A stretch of DNA of 25,818 nucleotides, from contig JAEZKP010000015.1 of assembly GCA_023436145.1 (NCBI GenBank), forward strand, positions 1-25,818, in the 5' to 3' direction. This DNA comes from Fibrobacterota bacterium. Lineage in GTDB: Bacteria; Fibrobacterota; Chitinivibrionia; Chitinivibrionales; Chitinispirillaceae. This document shows positions 1 through 6,376 of the stretch, in pieces. Made by a program: the position numbers and the translations under genes. Position 1 is the stretch's first letter. Every line of letters begins with the position of its first letter. The notes beneath the pieces were generated by a model, which was given only the letters and a program-made list of their open reading frames with translations, searched no databases and had not been told where the DNA came from.

Positions 1-75
1 TTGTTTGAATTTTGAATAATTGGTAATTGGGATTTGTTTAGGATTTGGTGTTTGTGATTTGGAATTTATTTGCGT
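1..75. repeat. Degenerate AT-rich intergenic repeat
   Basis: The first ~75 bases are made of drifting variants of a short unit: TTTGAATTTTGAAT, TTGGTAATTGGGATTTG, TTTAGGATTTGG, TTTGTGATTTGGAATTT. Such decayed repeats are common between genes in repeat-rich genomes and carry no reading frame. It may continue to the left of the window. No promoter for the following kinase could be assigned with confidence in 76-160. Confidence 0.45.
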
Positions 76-160
76 GCCCTACTTCTTATGAAATCTTATG
101 TTTGTTAAATTAACCGGACACTTCTGGAATAATTTAATATTTTAATAAAAAGAGTATAAA

Positions 161-973
161 ATGAAAGTCGCTTGTTTTAGTGTTGCAGCTGTTGATTTCT
201 TTCCGCAACAAAACGCCTGGTATGCAGGAGGAAATTCCTTGAATCAGGCTGTTCGTTTCCGTCAGTTAGGGCACCACAGTGCTTTTGTCGGGGCATTAGG
301 AACCGATGATGCTGGTGATCGTATCGCAACATTGCTAAACGACGTACAGATCGATACAAATTGCCTTCAGAGGATAGAAGGGTTCACCGCTCGAAATCAG
401 ATTGTTAATGACTCTTCCGGTGAAAGGTATGGGATAGAAGGTGCATGGGAGAGTGGGGTTTATGAGTCATATAGTATTAACCAGGACATTTGGAATTACC
501 TGGAAAATTTTGATGTCTGGGCTACGCATGCCAATTGTCCCTTTTACCAGGTTGTACTCGAGCGTAAAACTGAGAAACAGATACTGAGTGTAGATTTCCT
601 GCATCTGCGCGATTATGATTTACTCAAAAAGAGCCTGAATGTGGCGGATATTGTTTTCTTTGGGGGGACCCCTGATATGGTGGAAGAGCTGGCTCAAATA
701 GCACAAACAACACCAGGGAAGGTCATTGTATTAACGCTGGGAGCAGGTGGGAGTATGGCGTTCTCAGGTATACAGGTCTTTACGCAAGTTGCTTTGCCTC
801 TTGAGAAAGTAATCGATACAACCGGATGTGGTGATGCATTTCAGGCTGGATTTACCGCAAATTATTATCAAAACAAGGATATACAGAAAGCTCTGTTAGC
901 CGGGGCGGAACTGGGTCGAAAAGCAGCTATGAGTTATGGTGGTACTCCATGGAAAGCAGGGAAGAGCTGCTAA
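161..973 (+). CDS. PfkB-family carbohydrate kinase (fructoselysine-6-kinase-like)
   Basis: This is a cytoplasmic ATP-dependent sugar kinase of the PfkB/ribokinase fold, 270 residues, at the short end of the family. Seen: the substrate-side GGN motif at residues 23-25 within YAGGNSLNQA, and the C-terminal PfkB signature DTTGCGDAFQAGF, whose Asp225 is the expected catalytic base. The usual GAGD reads GCGD here. Length, the very short N-terminal strand and the QQN..YAGGNSLNQAV region resemble FrlD, which phosphorylates fructoselysine at C6. No frlB-type deglycase or transporter is adjacent, so the substrate is inference; adenosine or another sugar is possible. The start follows a weak AAAGAG ribosome site. 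It lies alone, 46 bp before the HNH gene. Confidence 0.9.
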   Translation: MKVACFSVAAVDFFPQQNAWYAGGNSLNQAVRFRQLGHHSAFVGALGTDDAGDRIATLLNDVQIDTNCLQRIEGFTARNQIVNDSSGERYGIEGAWESGVYESYSINQDIWNYLENFDVWATHANCPFYQVVLERKTEKQILSVDFLHLRDYDLLKKSLNVADIVFFGGTPDMVEELAQIAQTTPGKVIVLTLGAGGSMAFSGIQVFTQVALPLEKVIDTTGCGDAFQAGFTANYYQNKDIQKALLAGAELGRKAAMSYGGTPWKAGKSC

Positions 974-1019
974 ATAAAGTTTCCACCGGCAAATACGACA
1001 ATCACAATTCTCATGACCT

Positions 1020-1856
1020 ATGATAAATTTCAAAGCACTCACGATTGGTGACAAATATAATAGACCCACCTTAGCAAAGCTTTGGGGGTACAAATCTTTT
1101 AATGCAATAAGCAGGGGCGTCTTTTCACCGCAAGGAATGGATATTCTGATTTTCTTTATTACGAAGGAAAAACAGGAAACTCTTACACAATATGAAGACC
1201 ATATAAATTCCGATGTTCTCTTTTGGGAAGGAGAAAAGGGGCACGGTTCAGACAAGAGGATAATTGAACGGAAAGACCAGATTCATGTTTTTTATAGAGA
1301 GAGACATCACAGCGATTTTGTATATGAGGGGAGAGCTGTTTTAAGAAGTTATAATTTGTTTTCAGACAGACCATCCAAATTCACATTTAATTTGATTGAT
1401 AAGAAGATTGAGATTGCAGATATGGTAGCGGAAATAAAAGCTGAGTATGGTATTCCTGAAACTGAAAGGGAAGCAATCATAAAGAGCAGAGTAGGGCAAG
1501 GGTTATATAGGAACAGGTCTATTGAACTCTGGAAGACATGCTGCGTAACAGGTTTTTCAAAAGAAAAGGTCTTGATAGCTTCTCATATTAAGCCATGGAA
1601 GCTATCAAATAATGAAGAGCGAATAAATCCATATAATTCACTACTGTTAGTCCCAACATTAGATAAGTTATTTGATAATGGATATATCGGATTTGAACCT
1701 ACAGGAAAAATAATGCTCTCAAATAAAGTTGAAAAAATAGATTGGGATAGAATTGGCATTACCCAAGATTTACGTCTCAGGGAAGTTCCATCTGAAACAA
1801 AGAATTTTTTAGAGTATCACAATGAATATATTTTTGATCTTGCACCTAACTTGTAA
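1020..1856 (+). CDS. HNH endonuclease with DUF3427-like N-terminal module
   Basis: A 278-residue predicted nuclease. Residues ~1-130 form a beta-rich module (KYNRPTLAKLWGY, ISRGVF, ILIFFITKEKQ, YEDHINSDVLFWEGE, IHVFYRE) resembling the DUF3427 domain that ends some restriction-type helicases. Residues ~155-240 are an HNH_2-type domain: GQGLYRNRSIELW, CCVTGF, ASHIKPW (His189), NPYNSLLL (Asn206) and LDKLFDNGYIGF. This pairing is found in stand-alone restriction-like endonucleases, often suspected of acting on modified DNA. No methyltransferase lies beside it, which fits a Type IV-like or solitary nuclease, but that is inference. The 3' end carries two stops in tandem (TAATAA). The A+T content is higher than that of the preceding kinase, which would fit horizontal acquisition. 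Confidence 0.85.
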   Translation: MINFKALTIGDKYNRPTLAKLWGYKSFNAISRGVFSPQGMDILIFFITKEKQETLTQYEDHINSDVLFWEGEKGHGSDKRIIERKDQIHVFYRERHHSDFVYEGRAVLRSYNLFSDRPSKFTFNLIDKKIEIADMVAEIKAEYGIPETEREAIIKSRVGQGLYRNRSIELWKTCCVTGFSKEKVLIASHIKPWKLSNNEERINPYNSLLLVPTLDKLFDNGYIGFEPTGKIMLSNKVEKIDWDRIGITQDLRLREVPSETKNFLEYHNEYIFDLAPNL

Positions 1857-1871
1857 TAAATATGGGAATTT

Positions 1872-2006
1872 TTGCTTGATTTCATAAATAATTCACATAC
1901 TATTGCCCGGAAGAAGCAATGGTATGGTGAGTGGGATAATTTGCCTGAGATCATTATTTACAATGCGAAAAACAGGATGAAGAATAAATGGCTAATTACG
2001 TTTTAA
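1872..2006 (+). other. Possible small ORF or gene remnant after the HNH gene
   Basis: Directly after the tandem stops of the HNH gene, in the same frame, about 48 codons stay open (from ~1860) until a TAA at 2004-2006. The translation contains DFINNSHTIARKKQWYGEW and NLPEIIIYNAKNRMKNKW, which looks like real protein rather than random sequence. The only nearby start is a TTG at 1872 with a weak GGGA ahead of it. It overlaps the first 19 bases of the alpha/beta hydrolase gene in another frame. It may be the C-terminal stump of a lost gene, or of a longer HNH protein. I do not recognise a family. Confidence 0.25.
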
Positions 2007-2698
2007 TCCATGGATCTTTGAGTGGTGGTTGGTGTTGGACCAAAGTAAAAATGTTACTGGAAAGTATGGGGCACAAAGTAATTGCACCCGATCTTCCCGG
2101 GCATGAGCCGGATTCTCCAATTCTTCCCCAGGATATAACAATGGAGAGATATGTTTCGTTTGTATGTGACATTGTTGAATCCAATAAGGAAAAAGTGATT
2201 CTGGCAGGGCATAGTTTGGGTGGTGCAATAATCACCAAGGTCATTGATAATATCACAGATGACATTGTTGAAAGAGCTTACTATATTAGTGCTTTGGTAC
2301 CCCATAATGGTGATATAATCGGAAAAATGCTTAAGGACGATGTCGAATCTGAGTTGCGAAATGCATTCAGGATGAATTCAGATAAAATGATAATTGAACC
2401 GGTATGGGAGATGGTAAGTGAAGTATATTACAATGGCTGTAGTGATGAAGATTCTGAATTCGCAAAAAAGAGAATCGTACCGCAATCCATAATTCCTTTT
2501 AGCACGCCAATCGAATTAGGAAAATTAAAAGATATCAGGCGCATCGGTATTGTTAGTGAATATGACAGATCTTTGTCACCAGATTATCAAAGACTTATGT
2601 ATCGTAAAGCTAAGTGTGAGATCAGAAGTATCTACTCAGGGCATGCAGCATTCTTTTCTAAACCTTCTGAATTAGTTGAATTATTGTTGGAAGAATAA
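1988..2698 (+). CDS. Alpha/beta hydrolase, methyl-esterase/hydroxynitrile-lyase type
   Basis: A 236-residue cytosolic alpha/beta-hydrolase without signal peptide. Seen: the oxyanion-side HGSLSGGWCW at residues 8-17, the nucleophile elbow GHSLGG with Ser76, and the late histidine in SGHAAFF. Asp in the segment SEYDRSLSP is the likely acid. The N-terminal pattern VLIHG..xGxWCW..V...LE..GHKV.APDLPG is typical of the salicylate methylesterase/hydroxynitrile-lyase branch, also common in bacteria as small esterases of unknown substrate. The start has AGGA about 10 bases upstream. Its 3' end carries the ribosome site of a 24-codon ORF that leads into the DUF2157 module, so it may share that transcript. 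Confidence 0.88.
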   Translation: MANYVLIHGSLSGGWCWTKVKMLLESMGHKVIAPDLPGHEPDSPILPQDITMERYVSFVCDIVESNKEKVILAGHSLGGAIITKVIDNITDDIVERAYYISALVPHNGDIIGKMLKDDVESELRNAFRMNSDKMIIEPVWEMVSEVYYNGCSDEDSEFAKKRIVPQSIIPFSTPIELGKLKDIRRIGIVSEYDRSLSPDYQRLMYRKAKCEIRSIYSGHAAFFSKPSELVELLLEE

Positions 2699-2701
2699 AA
2701 A

Positions 2702-2776
2702 ATGAAAAGTACCGCGCAAGACTATTGTCAATCCTGCATCACATTTCCGTGCACGATATATAGAAAAGAGCATTGA
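2702..2776 (+). CDS. Possible 24-residue Cys-containing leader peptide
   Basis: A short ORF with a good ribosome site (GGAAG at 2689-2693, 8 bases before ATG) encodes 24 residues with cysteines in the order YCQSCITFPC (C9, C12, C17). Its TGA stop overlaps the TTG at 2773 that could start the next gene and lies two bases before the more likely ATG at 2779, an arrangement typical of translational coupling. It could be a regulatory leader, a tiny metal-binding peptide or a stump of a Cys-rich domain gene (the spacing recalls small DUF3795-type motifs). Coding status is not proven. Confidence 0.35.
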   Translation: MKSTAQDYCQSCITFPCTIYRKEH

Positions 2777-2778
2777 AA

Positions 2779-3768
2779 ATGGCTGACAGAATCGAAAATG
2801 AGAAGTTTTCAAGAAAAATCATCTATTTACTGGCGCAGATGGAAACAATGTCCGTGGACATGCTTTCTGGTCTCTATTCTACGGCAGGATTTAAGCCGGA
2901 TATCAGATCCTGGATTTCATTCACATCAAAATTTGTACTATCTCTTAGTGTATTGTTCATAGTTTCAGGAGTGATATTCTTTTTCGCTTATAATTGGCGT
3001 GAACTTCATAAATTTACGAAGCTCTCAATTGTGAGTGGTCTGATTGTTATTCCTTCCATATTCGCTTTGCTTTCTGATCTGAAAAGGTTCTATGCAAAAA
3101 TATCACTTTTGGCAATAGCTTTATTTACCGGATGCCTTCTTGCGGTTTTTGGCCAGATATATCAAACTGGAGCCAATGCCTATGATCTTTTTCTAAATTG
3201 GGCAATTCTTATAACTGGAATTGTTCTTATTTCAAACTTCAAACCTCTTTGGTTTTTATGGATAGTTCTTTTAAACACATCAATAATATTATATGCAGGC
3301 CAAATATTACGGCATTGGATTGAACCGCTTGCTTTTATTTCTCTGTTCACTTTAAATGTAATTGCTTTGTTTATTTATGAATACTTTGGAATAAGAGATA
3401 ATCCTCAGTTTGAATCCCGATGGTTACCCAGATTTTTGGGTTTTGCAGTAGTTTCCTCTATAACTGTTGCAGGTATCGCTGGTATTGTAACTGAATTTGA
3501 AGAAACCGGATACCTCTTCTGTCTTATTCTGGCTATTATAAGTTATGCCGGAGCCATCATTTTCTATTCGCGGAAAGTTTATGACCTATCTTCCATTGCA
3601 GTATCATTTGTTTGCATAATAGCAATGGTATTCTCGACAATTTTAAAATTCAGTAATTTTGATGCCGCTTCAATCTTCTTTGTTGGTGGATTTTTAATTG
3701 TCGGATTAACTGTATCTTCAGCAGCATTATTGATAAAAATCAATAATGTCTGGAAAACACGAGTATGA
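2779..3768 (+). CDS. DUF2157 polytopic membrane protein
   Basis: A 329-residue inner-membrane protein, first gene of a conserved three-gene set. The N-terminal ~55 residues are soluble and helical, followed by the DUF2157 hallmark: SWISFTSKFVLSLSVLFIVSGVIFFFAYNW, i.e. a hydrophobic helix ending in FAYNW, then EL.KF.KL before the second helix. About nine to ten membrane helices follow to the C-terminus. Start: ATG 2779 has a GAAAAGAG site upstream; a TTG six bases earlier is the alternative. The stop overlaps the start of the DUF4401 gene by four bases (ATGA), so the two are translationally coupled. The molecular function of this family is not established. Confidence 0.88.
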   Translation: MADRIENEKFSRKIIYLLAQMETMSVDMLSGLYSTAGFKPDIRSWISFTSKFVLSLSVLFIVSGVIFFFAYNWRELHKFTKLSIVSGLIVIPSIFALLSDLKRFYAKISLLAIALFTGCLLAVFGQIYQTGANAYDLFLNWAILITGIVLISNFKPLWFLWIVLLNTSIILYAGQILRHWIEPLAFISLFTLNVIALFIYEYFGIRDNPQFESRWLPRFLGFAVVSSITVAGIAGIVTEFEETGYLFCLILAIISYAGAIIFYSRKVYDLSSIAVSFVCIIAMVFSTILKFSNFDAASIFFVGGFLIVGLTVSSAALLIKINNVWKTRV

Positions 3769-4850
3769 AAATAATAAAATCGGTAAAAAACGTTCTTGAG
3801 GAGTCTAACCTTAGTGAAGATGATTATAAATTATATTCAGGTTTTCTTCAATCAAAGCTGTCACTAACTGGTTCAGAGGCCAATGCTCCCTGGTTTGTTA
3901 AGGTCATTACAATTATTGGGGCATGGTTTGGCTCATTACTGTTTTTAGGTTTTCTTGTCATTACCCAGATCGTACATTCTGAAGAATCAATGATCATTTC
4001 TGGGGTCATTTTCATTATAACCGGAATAATTTTTTCTCATACTAATAAAGAAAATCACCTCCTTGATTCTGTAAGCCTTTCCCTATCGATTCTTGGTCAG
4101 ATACTGCTGGGAATCGGAATCGGGATTAAGGCGAGTGGATTTAAGCCGGTTTGCTATGCTGGGATAATCGTTCAATCATCAATTTATCTGTTAGCCCAAA
4201 GCTATACTCAAAAGTTCATATCTGTAATCCTGACTCCTGCCTGTTTGCTTGGAATTATCTGGAATAGTCCGTTTTTTGAAGCTACTCATTTTCTTATCGG
4301 CGCCTTGAGTATTACTTCAGTGCTTGTTTGGACTAACGAAATACCAATTCAGATCAGGCTAAAAAAGCACCCATACTTTTACGTTCCAACCGCATATGGT
4401 TTAGTTCTGGGATTATTGCTGATATTGGTTCTATCCATAAATAACCGGTTTTTTGAGGTGAACATTTTTCATTGGTATATTGCTTCCCTGATTTCATTCT
4501 TGTCATTAACCTTTCTGTTGCATAAATCCCTTTGTCAGAATCTGGGACTTGGCAGGAATGTTTTTTTACTGACAGTTGGAGTAATTGCAATTGTATTGTC
4601 GCCGACTGCTCAAACCCCTGGAATCATTTCCTCTTTAATGGTAATTGTCCTTGGATTCGAAAGAGGTAACCGTGCTCTATTCACCCTGGGGATCTTGTTC
4701 CTGGCAATTTATGTTACCTCATTTTATTATTCTTTGCAGCAAACACTTCTGATCAAGTCAATCATTTTAATGTCAACAGGTGCCCTGTTTTTGGGAATTC
4801 ACCTTGCACTTGCAGTAATAAAGAAGAAATGGCAAATAAATGAAGTTTAA
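3765..4850 (+). CDS. DUF4401 polytopic membrane protein
   Basis: A 361-residue inner-membrane protein. It begins with a soluble helical stretch of ~45 residues, then APWFVKVITIIGAWFGSLLFLGFL, the characteristic DUF4401 opening helix, followed by about ten hydrophobic segments to the C-terminus (LALAVIKKKWQINEV). It starts inside the stop of the DUF2157 gene (ATGA overlap), and its last 11 bases overlap the GDYXXLXY gene. These three families recur together in this order in many Gram-negative genomes and probably form one membrane complex; the activity is unknown. Nothing in the sequence points to a substrate. Confidence 0.88.
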   Translation: MKIIKSVKNVLEESNLSEDDYKLYSGFLQSKLSLTGSEANAPWFVKVITIIGAWFGSLLFLGFLVITQIVHSEESMIISGVIFIITGIIFSHTNKENHLLDSVSLSLSILGQILLGIGIGIKASGFKPVCYAGIIVQSSIYLLAQSYTQKFISVILTPACLLGIIWNSPFFEATHFLIGALSITSVLVWTNEIPIQIRLKKHPYFYVPTAYGLVLGLLLILVLSINNRFFEVNIFHWYIASLISFLSLTFLLHKSLCQNLGLGRNVFLLTVGVIAIVLSPTAQTPGIISSLMVIVLGFERGNRALFTLGILFLAIYVTSFYYSLQQTLLIKSIILMSTGALFLGIHLALAVIKKKWQINEV

Positions 4851-5328
4851 AAAACTGATACTTAGCATCTCTGTAATCGCAGTGTTCTTTTCTGTTGGCG
4901 TTTCTGTAGTAAGCAGAGAAAAATTGCTGAAAAATGGCAAAACAGTTCTTTTTGAATTGGCACCTATAGACCCTAGATCGATTATGCAAGGTGATTACAT
5001 GACGCTTAACTACAAAATAACCAGAGTAGAAAATGATAACAAGGTTCCTCCTCGCGGTTATATTGTCTTTACGACTGATGGTCTGAATGTGGCTAAATAC
5101 ATTCGTTTCCAGAAGAGTAGAGAACCTGTAAATGAAGACGAAATGATAATCAGGTATTTCTGTCACAAAAGAGATATCAGCATCGGTTCAGAATCATTCT
5201 TTTTTCAGGAGGGTGATGCGGATATATATGCCAAAGCCAGGTATGGAGGAATTAAAGTAGCAAAAAGCGGAGAAAGCATTTTATTTGGATTATTCGATGA
5301 AAACCGCAATGAAATTATAAAGAACTAA
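4840..5328 (+). CDS. GDYXXLXY-family membrane-anchored periplasmic protein
   Basis: A 162-residue protein with an N-terminal signal anchor (residues ~5-25, LILSISVIAVFFSVGVSVVS) and a periplasmic domain containing the name-giving motif GDYMTLNY at residues 51-58, preceded by LAPIDPRSIMQ. The C-terminal half has RYF, then ADIYAKARYGGIKVAKSGESIL, the second conserved strand pair of the family. It overlaps the DUF4401 gene by 11 bases and ends the operon; 73 bases follow before the aminotransferase pseudogene, with no clear terminator. It is the presumed periplasmic partner of the two membrane proteins upstream. Confidence 0.9.
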   Translation: MKFKKLILSISVIAVFFSVGVSVVSREKLLKNGKTVLFELAPIDPRSIMQGDYMTLNYKITRVENDNKVPPRGYIVFTTDGLNVAKYIRFQKSREPVNEDEMIIRYFCHKRDISIGSESFFFQEGDADIYAKARYGGIKVAKSGESILFGLFDENRNEIIKN

Positions 5329-5401
5329 TGGCAGTGTAAAACACATTGTCTGATAAGATGATCCGATTCAAGACTGACAAAAACCATAATGCGAGGAAAA
5401 T

Positions 5402-6225
5402 ATGCAATATATTTTGAACAGTACAGGTCATGAATTGAAATATCCCAATATTATTAAAGCAGAAAATTGTACTCTTATTGATTCTGATGGTAAAAAATAT
5501 TTAGATCTTGAATCTGGAGTCTGATGTACTTCAGTTGGTCATTCTCACCCGCGTATTACTAAAATTATATCTGAACAGTGCGGAAATTTAATTCACTCAG
5601 GTTACTGTTATCTGAATCCTGTTATCAATTCAACTGCAAAAAAATACTCGATATCACCGGAATAGAATCTGGAAAGTGCGTATTTTTGAGCTCCGGAAGC
5701 GAATCTGTTGAGTATTCTGTAAAGCTTATCAGAAGCTTTTCGGATAACCCATACTTTCTCACTATGTCAAATTGCTATTTGTCAGCATTTGGGATTTCTG
5801 GAGAACGCTCTGACAGTGACTGGATTCACTTCGATTGGCGGAACGAAAATAGCATAGAAACAGTCGATTTTTCAAAAATTGGCGCATTTGTATTTGAGCC
5901 TGGCAGTTCTTTAGGACTTGTTCATTTTCCACCCAGGGATTTAATACAGGAAATTGTCAAACAAATCAGAGAAGATGGCGGATATGTAATCGCAAATGAA
6001 GTCACTACCGGGATGGGAAGGACGGGTAAATGGTTTGGATTTAATCACTATGATACTATCCCTGATATTGTAGCCATTGGCAAGGGATTAGGGAATGGTT
6101 ATCCGGTCAGTTGTGTGGCAATTTCTGATTCAGTAATTGAAAAAGTCGATTTTAAGAAATACCACTACGCTCAATCGCATCAAAATGATCCACTTAATCA
6201 TAGTCAGGGAATGCTCATTGTTTAA
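5402..6225 (+). pseudogene. Class III (PLP) aminotransferase, disrupted in three places
   Basis: The remains of a class III aminotransferase (acetylornithine/4-aminobutyrate group). Frame one from ATG 5402, with a GAGG site upstream, reads ...DSDGKKYLDLESGV, then TGA at 5522-5524 where relatives have Trp, then CTSVGHSHPRI. The same frame continues to STAKK, where an A7 run (5638-5644) shifts the frame by -1. The second frame reads ILDITGIESGKCVFLSSGSESVE, later FVFEPG, NEVTTGMGRTGKWFGF and IGKGLGNGYPVS, whose Lys is the PLP lysine. After SHQNDPL the text jumps to SQGMLIV and a stop; relatives have roughly 55-65 residues between these points and ~100 more after them. Three independent lesions make a functional product unlikely. 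Confidence 0.88.
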
Positions 6226-6300
6226 TTTTTATATCAAAAGTGTGATTCTATTTAAATAATTAATGATGTTTTTGCAGGATAATGCGGCTATATTACATTA

Positions 6301-6320
6301 ATATTCCAAAATATTCCAAA
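6301..6320. repeat. Tandem 10-bp repeat upstream of the GH116 gene
   Basis: ATATTCCAAA occurs twice in direct tandem, followed by another AAATC. It sits 57 bases before the GH116 start, with one helical turn of spacing, so it could be a regulator-binding site. It could also be chance in AT-rich sequence. Confidence 0.3.
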
Positions 6321-6329
6321 AATCTTCTG

Positions 6330-6349
6330 GGGACTGAATTTTTTTCACT
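6330..6349 (+). repeat. 20-bp element upstream of GH116, second copy upstream of the transposase
   Basis: GGGACTGAATTTTTTTCACT, 19 of 20 bases identical to 25460-25479 in the same orientation. It ends 27 bases before the GH116 ATG, so it lies in that gene's leader. Confidence 0.4.
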
Positions 6350-6376
6350 GGTGTTCTTAAATTTTCAGGAGGAACA

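Noticed and set aside
5522..5527. TGA-TGT in the aminotransferase as a selenocysteine codon or a reassigned TGA
   Set aside because: Relatives have Trp at this position, not Cys or Sec; no SECIS-like hairpin is evident; TGA is an ordinary stop for several intact genes here; two further lesions exist in the same gene.
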